This document shows, piece by piece, positions 9,164-16,727 of a stretch of DNA of 36,190 nt (position 1 is the stretch's first letter; each line of letters begins with the position of its first letter). The position numbers and the translations under genes were made by a program. The notes beneath the pieces were generated by a model. The model worked only from the letters and a program-made list of their open reading frames with translations, did not search any database and was not told the DNA's origin. This stretch comes from Candidatus Uhrbacteria bacterium (GTDB lineage Bacteria > Patescibacteriota > Patescibacteriia > JACRJV01): positions 1-36,190 of the forward strand of contig JACRJV010000003.1 of NCBI GenBank assembly GCA_016215325.1. The letters run 5' to 3'.

Positions 9164-11040
9164 AGTATTTTGTTTCTCGACCACCGAAGGAGCACATACA
9201 CCGCCCATAACCGGGACCAGGTCATCGCGGGATGATGCGATAAAAATTGACGCCACATTTGTTGACACACACTCCCATCCAGCTCGATGATTCCTGCTGC
9301 ATCGCGGTCATGGAGCACCTCTTCAATCGTGGTCCGCAGCCGTCCTCGCAACCACTCCTCCCACGGAAATGTAAAACCCATTTTTTCTCGCGCCCAAATT
9401 TCGTGGGGGAGATCATCGCGCACAGCATTCAAAAGGAGTGGCTTGGGAATCCCCTGCTTCACTTTATCCGCTACAGGACTCGAAAATACTCGATCAAGAA
9501 GTACAGGGTCAAGGTATGGGACGCGCACCTCAAGGCCATGGGCCATGCTCATGACATCGCCATCCCTCAACAACATGTTTGCAAGATACCCGGTCAATTC
9601 TAACTGAGAAATCTGGGTAAAGAGGTCCCAATGCTTCTCCCGATCAACTTCGAACACAGGAGCATCCTTGACTGATCGCGGCCGAACGGACGGCATCAGT
9701 AGAGCTATAGATTGTTCACTAAACAATTGACGACATATTTGATAGAACGTGGGAACTTCCCCACGAGAGGATAGATATTGCCCAATTTTTGATCGTGTGA
9801 TACTTCCGTTGCCAATAATCCTTGCGATCGCCATCCGTTGGCCCTTTGACATCCGACGGACGATCTTCCACCACTTCAACATCCGTGGAATTCTTCGGAA
9901 TGTGGAGTACCCCCCGAACACTTCATCCCCTCCTTGCCCCGAGAGCACAACGTTAATTCCAACATCGTGGACAGCCTTTGAAATAACATATGCATTGACT
10001 CCATCGATTGTTGGTTGGTCTTGGGCATCGAGCGCTCCGGGAAGGAGCTGCTCAAAATCAGCCTCACGGATAATCAGTTCATGATGCCGAGCGCAAAATC
10101 TCTCTCCAATCATTCGCGCAAATTTCCCTTCTGCATAGTCTTTTTCTTCAAAGGTCACAGAAAATGAATCAAGCGCACGACCAGCCACTCTATGAGCCAG
10201 TACCGCCAACGCACTCGAATCAACGCCGCCACTTAAAAAAAGACCGATGGGTACATCGGCAACCAGGTGATGGCGTACAGTGTCTTCGAGAATCGCACCC
10301 ACCCCTTGTGCTCCTGGGCCTGCGGGGGGCTGCGCTTCCGAAGCGCTTATTCTCCAATACAAACCACTCTCCATCTTTGCACTGATCGGCTCATATACCA
10401 CATACTCCCCCGGCAGCACCGCCCGTACTCCCCGGATCATAGTTAACGGCGCTTGCACAGCACCAAATGAGAGGAATGACTGTACTGCCTCTTGGTCAAC
10501 CACCCGCGGCACAATCCCAGCGGACAAGAGCGCCTTCATTTCCGACGCAAATGCAAACACCGTATCCTTCCGATACACGTACAATGGTTTAATGCCAAAA
10601 CGATCTACGGCAATGAATATTTTCTGCTTACTGACATCAACAACCGCAAATGCAAACATCCCGCGCAGCTTATCCACACACCCCACCCCATACTGCGCGT
10701 ACGCCTTTAGAATAACCTCAGTGTCGCTTTGAGAACGAAAAACGTGTTTCAGTCTCTCCAATTCCGCACGCAATTCGCGATAATTATAAATCTCCCCGTT
10801 AAAAACGATCCAGTTCCCTGCCACCGCATCACACATCGGCTGGTGCCCTGTTGGTGAACAATCAATAATCGCAAGCCGCCGATGCACAAGGCCGACCATC
10901 GTATTGCTCGTTTGATGGAGGGAAAATTGTTCGATCCCTTCATCATTTGGACCACGATGGGCGAGGGAGGCCGCGAGCGATCGAAGTACACCTTCTTGCA
11001 CTTGATCGCTTGTCCCGATTACTCCAGCTATACCGCACAT
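9160..11040 (-). CDS. asnB: Asparagine synthase (glutamine-hydrolysing), polysaccharide-locus type
   Basis: Full-length AsnB-type amidotransferase, 626 residues. Cys2 after the initiator is the glutaminase nucleophile (MCGIAGVIG). RRLAIID and NGEIYN (81-86) belong to the glutaminase domain. SGGVDSSA (270-277) is the ATP-pyrophosphatase loop and SGQGGDEVFGGYS follows. Stand-alone AsnB paralogues in O-antigen and exopolysaccharide loci are often thought to amidate sugar carboxylates such as uronic or ulosonic acids, which would suit this locus; free asparagine synthesis is the alternative. TGA overlaps the next gene's ATG (ATGA). No clear Shine-Dalgarno. Confidence 0.9.
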   Translation of the reverse strand: MCGIAGVIGTSDQVQEGVLRSLAASLAHRGPNDEGIEQFSLHQTSNTMVGLVHRRLAIIDCSPTGHQPMCDAVAGNWIVFNGEIYNYRELRAELERLKHVFRSQSDTEVILKAYAQYGVGCVDKLRGMFAFAVVDVSKQKIFIAVDRFGIKPLYVYRKDTVFAFASEMKALLSAGIVPRVVDQEAVQSFLSFGAVQAPLTMIRGVRAVLPGEYVVYEPISAKMESGLYWRISASEAQPPAGPGAQGVGAILEDTVRHHLVADVPIGLFLSGGVDSSALAVLAHRVAGRALDSFSVTFEEKDYAEGKFARMIGERFCARHHELIIREADFEQLLPGALDAQDQPTIDGVNAYVISKAVHDVGINVVLSGQGGDEVFGGYSTFRRIPRMLKWWKIVRRMSKGQRMAIARIIGNGSITRSKIGQYLSSRGEVPTFYQICRQLFSEQSIALLMPSVRPRSVKDAPVFEVDREKHWDLFTQISQLELTGYLANMLLRDGDVMSMAHGLEVRVPYLDPVLLDRVFSSPVADKVKQGIPKPLLLNAVRDDLPHEIWAREKMGFTFPWEEWLRGRLRTTIEEVLHDRDAAGIIELDGSVCQQMWRQFLSHHPAMTWSRLWAVYVLLRWSRNKIL

Positions 11041-11045
11041 AGGAT

Positions 11046-12608
11046 CTACAAGTCAGACACGCGGCGATACAACTCATACGCATCGTGATTTTTGACAAGG
11101 TCCCACTTACCCTCACCGCGCACTACCGCCATCGCTGCCGGCTGGACGAACGCAGGACTCTCTGACTTCAAACCATTATTGGATGTGTCCAACAGCACAT
11201 ATTGCGCCTGCCATTTTCCGTCTTTGCTTTGAAGGGCCGGGAACACCAGTATCCCCCGTTTTTTGAAGAGTCTCGGATGTAAAAATTGTGGCGCTGAAAC
11301 GATGGCGCTGTCTGGGATTAACGTGGCAACATCATCAATCGCACGGTGATGATTGGTCACACGATACACCGACCAGTGAAAGTCTTCCGTACGAAACGGT
11401 GCCGGACGAATTTGTTTAAACCAAAATTGTAACGAAAGAGGCGACGGGCCGAACACAATATTTGACATAACAACAGCGGCTACCAGTGCGTTGGTCGCAC
11501 CATATGAATGAAACCTCGCTTCAATCTTGGGCCACGCCTTCAGCAGTGCGTAAAAAATAAACGGCACACTGGGGGCGATATAATACAACATGTACGAGAT
11601 GTAAAATGGAACATCGCTCAACAGCCCTACCCCAATGTTGACGGCAGTCACCAACACGCTTGGTGCGGCTAATGGTATAAACAACAGCGGTAACCCGAGC
11701 ATGAAAACATTGGCGATTTTTGTGATCTCCAACATTGCCTTAATGGTAACAAAGGGATGAGATATCGCGCTCCAGAGTATTTCTGCCGGGCTATTCCCAA
11801 ACTGAGAAAATGCCCCCCCAGCAACATGAATGTACTCACCGCCGCGCAGCGCCGGCATGAGGGCGCTGGTGATGAGCACAAAACCTCCAAATCCCAAAAT
11901 CAACGCCATCATTCCATCAAATCGCCGTTTCTGATGAAACCAGGCATACACTCCAAACATCCCCACCGTAAGCCCCACCTCTTCACGCACCAACACGGCA
12001 AGAAGAACAAAAAAAACATAGGGAGCCGAGCGGCGAGTTTCAAAAAAATACAGCATCCACAGAAGAACCGGAATACTGAACCGAAGCATCTCAAATTCAT
12101 AGAGTGTAATATATTGAAATGTCGGATACCACAGCAAGAGTGCGGCCATGCACACCGCAAATGCGTGGGTGTGATTCATCCGGCGCGCCAACTTGTACAA
12201 GGGTAGGGCGGACGAGATCATCACCACGACGTTGAATACCATCACGGTCTCTGGACGGGAAATCAGTTTGAACAGTGCCGCAACAACATAAATCAACGGA
12301 ACAAAGTGCACTGAAAAATAATTCAGAGTCCCCGGCGATAGAAACTCGCTATTAGGGCTCAACGGCAAGCCTGTCTGTGTTATCTGATACACTAATTGCA
12401 TCCAATGCGTAAAGTCCACAAAGACATGAAGGCTCTGATATTTAAAATATTGAGCTAAAAAAAGATAGCCCGATAATACGATAAGCCCAAGGCACACCCT
12501 ACGGACATACCGGAGGTGTGCGCGTGGCCCCATACGATATGCGCCCACCGCACTGATCAGCACACTCGTCACGCCAATGATGTAAAAAATTAAAAGATTA
12601 TTATTCAT
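11046..12608 (-). CDS. DUF2079 polytopic membrane protein
   Basis: A 520-residue protein with about 10-12 transmembrane helices in its first 400 residues and a soluble C-terminal portion (about residues 410-520). Landmarks of DUF2079 are FVDFTHWMQLVYQI, NYFSVHFVPLIYVVAALFKL and VLVREEVGLTVGMFGVYAW. The family is thought to be GT-C-like by topology, but no activity is established. In this locus a role as a polyprenyl-phosphate-sugar-dependent transferase would fit the DPM1-like GT of unit A. It lies 5 nt upstream of the asparagine synthase gene. Confidence 0.83.
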   Translation of the reverse strand: MNNNLLIFYIIGVTSVLISAVGAYRMGPRAHLRYVRRVCLGLIVLSGYLFLAQYFKYQSLHVFVDFTHWMQLVYQITQTGLPLSPNSEFLSPGTLNYFSVHFVPLIYVVAALFKLISRPETVMVFNVVVMISSALPLYKLARRMNHTHAFAVCMAALLLWYPTFQYITLYEFEMLRFSIPVLLWMLYFFETRRSAPYVFFVLLAVLVREEVGLTVGMFGVYAWFHQKRRFDGMMALILGFGGFVLITSALMPALRGGEYIHVAGGAFSQFGNSPAEILWSAISHPFVTIKAMLEITKIANVFMLGLPLLFIPLAAPSVLVTAVNIGVGLLSDVPFYISYMLYYIAPSVPFIFYALLKAWPKIEARFHSYGATNALVAAVVMSNIVFGPSPLSLQFWFKQIRPAPFRTEDFHWSVYRVTNHHRAIDDVATLIPDSAIVSAPQFLHPRLFKKRGILVFPALQSKDGKWQAQYVLLDTSNNGLKSESPAFVQPAAMAVVRGEGKWDLVKNHDAYELYRRVSDL

Positions 12609-12614
12609 AGGGGT

Positions 12615-13508
12615 TTATGCGTTATCCTTCTTCCGCGCGAAAACGACCATTTCTCCAATATATACGGGCAACGGAACCGCAAGTAGCCATTTCGGGGTTA
12701 TCGAAATGATGGGTTGCAATACGCGAAAAAGCGCTGGAGCAAACGTCCGGAATGCCCCTTGAATATAACTCGGGGTTAGCACCTTCACATGAGGCTTGAA
12801 ACAAAAATCCGCATACCCATATCGTTTGAGCAGCGTCTGAAGACCATGGCGTGTAAACAAATGAATGTGTTCTACGGGAGTGAACGGTGGCCACCGTCTC
12901 CCGGCGAGTGTTGCGACGAGAGAACCGGCGTCTGGTGTTTGTACCACAAGCACCCCGCCCGGTGCCAACAATTGACCCACCCGCTCTAGCAATCCCGTAA
13001 CATCCGTTACGTGTTCAATCAACCCCAATACCGTGATGATATCAAAGGTGTGATCCGGGAACAGTAATCGATCATGCACAATATCAGCAACCTGCACCCG
13101 GTCTCCTAAATGAGTTTGTGCAATATGAACGGCCGGTGGTTGGAAATCCACTCCATAGACATCGGCACCAAGCTTTTTTACTTCCATGAGGAACTCCCCG
13201 GTAAAACAGCCGATATCCAGCAGCTTCATACCAGACAAAGACCGACCATTTCGATGGAGGTCTGTATTCACAATACTGGCAAGTCTCCGGAGCACTGATT
13301 GATAGACTGCTTGATGTTCCATGACGGCCCTGTAATTTTTTTCTTCAAATCCTCTGCGATAATGTTGGACGATCTCCTCGGGCGTCGGGTATGGGAGTGT
13401 TGTGACATTCCCGCACTTCATGCATCGAAAATACTGAAATTGCTGTATTCGAAAAATCTCCCTCAACAGCGCAGGGCAAAAAGGACAGGAACGCTGTTGT
13501 ATTGTAAT
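12615..13508 (-). CDS. SAM-dependent methyltransferase with N-terminal zinc ribbon; unusual start
   Basis: Class I methyltransferase with SAM motif LLDIGCFTGEFL, FDIITVLGLIEHV and GGVLVVQTPD. The ORF track begins at a TTG (13466). The zinc-ribbon partner cysteines CPFC, 17 residues before CMKC, lie upstream in the same open frame, so the true start must be upstream. Between the preceding wecB-like TAA (13530-13532) and CPFC the frame contains no ATG, GTG or TTG. The candidates are CTG (13517), ATT (13508, used here) and ATA (13502). Start choice is therefore uncertain and initiation may be non-canonical. O- or N-methylation of a sugar is likely, substrate unknown. The gene ends 6 nt before the DUF2079 gene. 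Confidence 0.75.
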   Translation of the reverse strand: MTIQQRSCPFCPALLREIFRIQQFQYFRCMKCGNVTTLPYPTPEEIVQHYRRGFEEKNYRAVMEHQAVYQSVLRRLASIVNTDLHRNGRSLSGMKLLDIGCFTGEFLMEVKKLGADVYGVDFQPPAVHIAQTHLGDRVQVADIVHDRLLFPDHTFDIITVLGLIEHVTDVTGLLERVGQLLAPGGVLVVQTPDAGSLVATLAGRRWPPFTPVEHIHLFTRHGLQTLLKRYGYADFCFKPHVKVLTPSYIQGAFRTFAPALFRVLQPIISITPKWLLAVPLPVYIGEMVVFARKKDNA

Positions 13509-13529
13509 TAAAGACAGACAAGATGGCGA

Positions 13530-14717
13530 TTATGACAGTCCATCCTCCCGATACGATCGGTCGGTCCACAAATGGTAATCCTCTCGTCGGTGGGTGCGGA
13601 AGCCGTCGGGGCGATCGAGGCGGGCGAGTAAATCGTCGGCAATGCGGTCCGACGTTTTGCCGTCGCCCATGGGGTTGGGCCACGTTTTACCGACCAATGA
13701 CTCGAGTTTTCGCAGCACGACCTCGGGCGGGTAGTCTTCGATCTTGTCCGGGTCGAATTTCACATTACTGCCCACATCGTACACTTGCGGCCGCTCCGTG
13801 GCTTTGCGCATCTGAATGCAGGGGATCTGCAAATAGCAGGTTTCCTCAACGACTGTGCCACTATCGGTAATCACTCCACGGCTGTTGGTCATCAGCAGCA
13901 CCATTTCGGTGTACCCGACCGGGTCGACCATGATCACATTCGGGGGCAACGTCACGCCGTATTCCTTAATGACTTTTTGGGTTCGATAGCTGGCCGGGAA
14001 ATAAATTTTTCGCGGTGTCGATCCAATCAACTTCAAAATATTTTCAAAACTCCGGCGGATGTGGACATTTTCACGGCGATGGCACGTCATGAGGTAATAC
14101 TCCCCTTTTTGGATGCCTTGAGACGAGAAAAATTCCGGGGTCGCCATCTTTTCGAACTCATCTTTTTTCTTTGTATAGTACGTATCGATAATCTCCACAA
14201 TGGGGTTGCCCTCGGTCACGACAATCGCTTTGGGGTTTAACCCGCCCACAATGCCCTGATACTTGTATTCGGGGAAGTACGTATAAATGACGTCGGAAAG
14301 GATATCAATAAGCGTGCGGTACTTGTCCTCGGGCATGCGCCAGTCATACGAGTGCCAGCAGCCCTCAAAATGGACAATCGGGATATTGAGCTGGGCAGCC
14401 GCAATACATCCCACTACCGTGTTGGTGTCGCCTAAAAACAGGGCTGCATCGGGTTTGAGCTGTTCCAACACTGGATAGAGTTTGCGTAAAATATCCGAGG
14501 CCACTTCGGCATCGTTTTCACCGGTGGCACCCAGTTCGATCGTTGGCCGCGGCACATCCAAGTCACGGAAAAACACTTCCTTGAGGTTATCCGAATAATG
14601 CTGGCCCGACCAAATAAAAACGATTTCATGCTTGTTTTGGACAAAAAGCCGTTTGAGCACCAACGAAGCGCGAATAATATCGGGCCGAATGCCAAGGATA
14701 AACGCGAGTTTGGCCAT
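13530..14717 (-). CDS. UDP-GlcNAc 2-epimerase family protein (WecB/FnlC-like, divergent)
   Basis: A 395-residue non-hydrolysing UDP-HexNAc 2-epimerase homologue. Expected catalytic positions are present: Arg in LGIRPD, Asp in LFLGDTNT, Glu in VHFEG, Glu in MPEDKYR and His in TCHRRENV. The hallmark HVEAGLRS is instead HFEGCWHS, and the substrate loop reads TERPQVYDVGSN, so it is a side branch. Relatives produce UDP-ManNAc or, in the FnlC branch, epimerise deoxyamino sugars made by 4,6-dehydratase pathways. It is the first gene of unit B, with no clear Shine-Dalgarno. Its TAA is in the same frame as the downstream methyltransferase. Confidence 0.8.
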   Translation of the reverse strand: MAKLAFILGIRPDIIRASLVLKRLFVQNKHEIVFIWSGQHYSDNLKEVFFRDLDVPRPTIELGATGENDAEVASDILRKLYPVLEQLKPDAALFLGDTNTVVGCIAAAQLNIPIVHFEGCWHSYDWRMPEDKYRTLIDILSDVIYTYFPEYKYQGIVGGLNPKAIVVTEGNPIVEIIDTYYTKKKDEFEKMATPEFFSSQGIQKGEYYLMTCHRRENVHIRRSFENILKLIGSTPRKIYFPASYRTQKVIKEYGVTLPPNVIMVDPVGYTEMVLLMTNSRGVITDSGTVVEETCYLQIPCIQMRKATERPQVYDVGSNVKFDPDKIEDYPPEVVLRKLESLVGKTWPNPMGDGKTSDRIADDLLARLDRPDGFRTHRREDYHLWTDRSYREDGLS

Positions 14718-14736
14718 ACAACGAAGTAAATTAAAT

Positions 14737-14763
14737 AAATCAAGCGAGTCAAGTAAATCAAGC
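14737..14763. repeat. Three 9-bp direct repeats in the unit B leader
   Basis: On the plus strand AAATCAAGC, GAGTCAAGT, AAATCAAGC stand head to tail; TCAAG recurs exactly every 9 bp. They lie just downstream of the proposed -10 box and would fall in the 5' leader of the wecB-like mRNA. They could be a regulator-binding array or slippage-prone sequence. Confidence 0.6.
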
Positions 14764-14771
14764 TATTGGTG

Positions 14772-14800
14772 AGTTTACCAAACGCCCAAGGAAGTATCAA
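14772..14800 (-). promoter_or_regulatory. Candidate promoter of unit B
   Basis: Minus strand TTGATA (14800-14795), 17-nt spacer, TAAACT (14777-14772), preceded by TGG as an extended -10. It lies 55 nt upstream of the wecB-like ATG, in the only non-coding stretch before twelve tightly packed genes. Confidence 0.55.
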
Positions 14801-14822
14801 TACACTATTGTGTGTACGATCC

Positions 14823-14855
14823 CATCACCCTAACCCTCTCCAAATGGTAGAGGGA
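14823..14855. repeat. REP-like palindromic repeat
   Basis: CATCACCCTAACCCTCTCC followed by AAATGGTAGAGGG contains a CCCTCT/AGAGGG stem. It has the look of the widespread 'CACCCTAACCCTCTCC...GGAGAGGG' intergenic palindromes of many bacteria. Single copy in this window. It lies between the terminator and the unit B promoter. Confidence 0.5.
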
Positions 14856-14859
14856 ACAT

Positions 14860-14911
14860 TAAGGTAAAAGAAAGAGGGCGACGTTCGCATCACTGCCGAA
14901 CGCCCCCTCTT
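14860..14911 (-). terminator. Rho-independent-type terminator of the high-GC gene
   Basis: AAGAGGG (14872-14878) pairs with CCCTCTT (14905-14911), and inside it CGTTCG pairs with CGAACG around a 9-nt loop. On the minus strand the stem is followed by TTTCTTTTACCTT. It should separate the high-GC gene from unit B. Confidence 0.8.
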
Positions 14912-14947
14912 GATGCCGAAACGCACCTCCCGCGCTGGCCTAGCGAA

Positions 14948-15900
14948 TCACCCGAGCCACTGCATCGCCCGCAGCAGATGGATGGGGTTGTGCGACAGGT
15001 ACTGGGTAGCATTCTCGCTCGTGATGACAACCGGGGTAGTCGCACTGTATCGCAGCCACCCCACGGGTGCTGGAGCTCAAGCATGAGTGGCTCCGAGACG
15101 CTCATGCGCTGAACCAAAGCCACCATCTGCCGCTGGAGTGGGACCCATTCCGGCTCTTTGACGTTGCGGAAGCCGGGACGCCACTCAAGGTCCTTGAATC
15201 GCCATCCAGTTCCTTTGAGTCGCAGCCTTGCGCGACGCACGAACTGCAGATAGCCGATGGGACCCACGACAACCGTGGTCGGCATGCTGTTCCAATCGTC
15301 GACGCCGAGGTCGGCGAACTCGATCGAGGCCTGGTACTTCTGAACCTTCTCAGGCTGGAGTGCCGCCCATCGCCGGACTTGCTCATCGTCGAGTTGGGCC
15401 TGGACCGCTTCTGCTTCCGGCGGCAGAACGAACCGCAGCCATCCGTCTTCCAGACCAGTGTCAGTGCTCACCCGGTGCATCACCCCGAGCTTGGCCGTCT
15501 TCAGGTACTGCTCGGACGACCAGTCCGAGGTCAGGAACATGCCGCCATGGCAGTCCGCCACCCCACTGGTCCCAGGGGCTGAGGAAGTCCGAACCGCGAG
15601 GATGAGCAGCTCGTCGCCCAACGGTCCGAAATCTTGCTCCAGGCGCTGCCACAACGTAGCGTTGCCCAGCCCGATGCTCACGCGAGGCACCGTGATGCCC
15701 GCGGCGGCACCGATGTGCGCCAGGGTCTGGTACTGCCCTGGCACACCAGCCCGGAGCAATCCCCAGACCACTGGGTCCGAACCAGACGCCTCGAGCGTCA
15801 ACGGCTTGGAACCCGAGTGGACCCTCAGGTCCCGCGTCCGGATGGTCTTCGACCCATCCGACGCGATCCCAATGCTTGTCATCACCGTGAGATACGGCAT
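14948..15900 (-). pseudogene. High-GC gene of unknown function, apparent frameshift near the 3' end
   Basis: I do not recognise this protein. It starts MPYLTVMTSIG after a perfect Shine-Dalgarno. Its third codon positions are mostly G or C, and the region is around 60-65% GC against roughly 45-50% around it. The ORF-track frame continues to 14890 but turns into an implausible Cys/Arg/Ser-rich tail after LMLELQHP. Shifting frame at the CCACCCCAC stretch (15056-15064) gives GWLRYSATTPVVITSENATQYLSHNPIHLL... and a TGA at 14948. Inserting one nucleotide yields about 317 residues and places the stop just before the terminator. No membrane segments or signal peptide. Composition and signals suggest transferred cargo, now broken or mis-sequenced. 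Confidence 0.6.
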
Positions 15901-15905
15901 TGCAC

Positions 15906-15914
15906 ATCACCTCC
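15906..15914 (-). promoter_or_regulatory. Perfect 9-nt Shine-Dalgarno, decides the start at 15900
   Basis: GGAGGTGAT on the minus strand is fully complementary to the conserved 16S rRNA tail and is spaced 5 nt from the ATG. Most neighbouring genes show weak or no such site, so this one stands out. It selects the MPYLTVMTS frame over competing ORFs on both strands. Confidence 0.85.
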
Positions 15915-15926
15915 GTAGTTGTTGAG

Positions 15927-15946
15927 GCCCCGACGGTCGCCGGGGC
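15927..15946. promoter_or_regulatory. GC-rich hairpin in the leader of the high-GC gene
   Basis: GCCCCG...CGGGGC forms a 6-bp stem with an 8-nt loop, ending about 27 nt before the ATG at 15900 on the minus strand. On the minus strand it is not followed by a T tract, so it is more likely a 5' leader structure than a terminator. On the plus strand it is followed only by the weak TATTGTT, and no plus-strand gene ends there. Confidence 0.55.
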
Positions 15947-16062
15947 TATTGTTAAAAGTGCAACCTGTTCCAGTAGAGCATTCAAGAGCACACAAAAACA
16001 GCGCCGCGGTCAAGGTGTGGCACTGCGTTGCGGCACTGAGCTAAAATCGGAGCTATGCTTAT

Positions 16063-16347
16063 TCAATGCTGCGCGGTTCTGCTTTCAGGCAACTGCCGTT
16101 GCAATGATGTCGGAAATCGCACCTTTCCCTGCATTGGAATTTTTGCAAAAGCTGTTTTTTTGTGCTTCCGAAAATACTCTCGTAGAAGAATAAACGAGAG
16201 CCCCTGCGGCTTCATCGTTTTCGCATTCAACTGTACAGCCACACCGCTATCAATAAAATACCCAACGCTGGGCGCTTTGGGATTTGCGCTGATAATAAGT
16301 TCATCGGATTGTTCGTCGTACCCTATATAGAGATTTTTTTCTTCCAT
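16063..16347 (-). CDS. DUF2283-like putative antitoxin
   Basis: A 94-residue protein opening LYIGYDEQSDELIISA, followed by YFIDSGVAVQLNAKTMKPQGL. It resembles small DUF2283-type proteins (YDxExDxLYI, then an acidic strand) that often accompany small toxins. Its ATG lies 25 nt inside the 3' end of the frameshifted toxin-like gene, an antitoxin-second arrangement, and AAAGGGGA upstream may serve as its ribosome site. The C-terminal 30 residues look less conserved. It may persist after loss of the toxin. The assignment is by pattern, not by search. Confidence 0.6.
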   Translation of the reverse strand: MEEKNLYIGYDEQSDELIISANPKAPSVGYFIDSGVAVQLNAKTMKPQGLSFILLREYFRKHKKTAFAKIPMQGKVRFPTSLQRQLPESRTAQH

Positions 16348-16633
16348 ATGATGGGGTCCCCTTTCGAGGTGTTATAAACGTAAAAACTCGTTCGTAATGT
16401 CACCCGACTCTTATTTGGAGTCGCAACTGCCATCAGGTACAGCATATCGTTGACTTTCCGAAAGTAGAGGAGGCTAACAGTGTCTTTTCTACTGCGAGCA
16501 ATCAGATCCGGATTGATCAATGTTTCTTTAATCTCTCGAAGTTTCCCTTTGAGTTCCGGATGGCGACGAAATATATGCCATGAACAATCGTACGGGGCAG
16601 TTCCACTCTATTGCCAAGAGGATCTCTTAACAT
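16323..16633 (-). pseudogene. Frameshifted toxin-like gene (PBECR/barnase-like small protein)
   Basis: ATG at 16633 begins MLRDPLGNRVELP. A different frame then continues SWHIFRRHPELKGKLREI, NPDLIARSRKD, LLYFRK and DPIIWKKK to the TAG at 16323. Together they give about 103 residues with the DPLG ... W-x-H-I ... HPEL ... SRKD ... LLYF ... W-K-K layout of small nuclease-like toxin proteins seen beside DUF2283 antitoxins. The break lies at or near the GGGG run at 16594-16597 on the plus strand; adding one nucleotide restores one frame of 104 codons including stop. The ORF track shows only the 3' part from a TTG. It is either a disabled toxin or a sequencing error. It overlaps the partner gene by 25 nt. 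Confidence 0.65.
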
Positions 16634-16663
16634 ATTCGGCCGTAGTGTTAGTGTTTTGATCTG

Positions 16664-16673
16664 CTACTAGTAG
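16664..16673. promoter_or_regulatory. Palindrome overlapping the -10 box, possible operator
   Basis: CTACTAGTAG is a perfect 10-bp palindrome that shares bases with the proposed -10 box. Toxin-antitoxin operons often repress themselves through such sites. Short palindromes also occur by chance, so this is tentative. Confidence 0.35.
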
Positions 16674-16699
16674 TATAGCAGCCATAACCAAAATCACAA
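16672..16699 (-). promoter_or_regulatory. Candidate promoter for the toxin-antitoxin-like pair
   Basis: On the minus strand, TTGTGA (16699-16694) and TATACT (16677-16672) are separated by 16 nt. They match the sigma-70 boxes at 4/6 and 5/6 positions. The predicted start is about 30 nt upstream of the ATG at 16633. It lies in the only sizeable gap after unit A. Confidence 0.5.
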
Positions 16700-16727
16700 A
16701 ATCCAAAACTCTCCGCTGGACACCCAT

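Noticed and set aside
14890-15055. C-terminal tail of the 336-aa ORF
   Set aside because: Cys/Arg/Ser-rich and out of the coding frame; the alternative frame gives sensible protein and a stop just before the terminator.
15067-15925. Long plus-strand ORFs (171, 155, 125 aa) in the high-GC region
   Set aside because: High GC makes all frames open. The minus frame from 15900 has a perfect Shine-Dalgarno, GC-rich third positions and a matching terminator; the plus ORFs have none of these.
15927-15946. Leader hairpin as a terminator of a plus-strand gene
   Set aside because: No credible plus-strand gene ends there and the following T tract is weak.
15461-15991. Minus-strand 176-aa ORF overlapping the high-GC gene
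   Set aside because: Out-of-frame shadow with low-complexity composition; its start lies upstream of the leader hairpin and has no ribosome site.
16323-16520. Stand-alone 65-aa ORF starting at a TTG
   Set aside because: Coding sense and motif context continue upstream of the TTG (HPELKGKLREI), so it is the 3' part of the frameshifted toxin-like gene.
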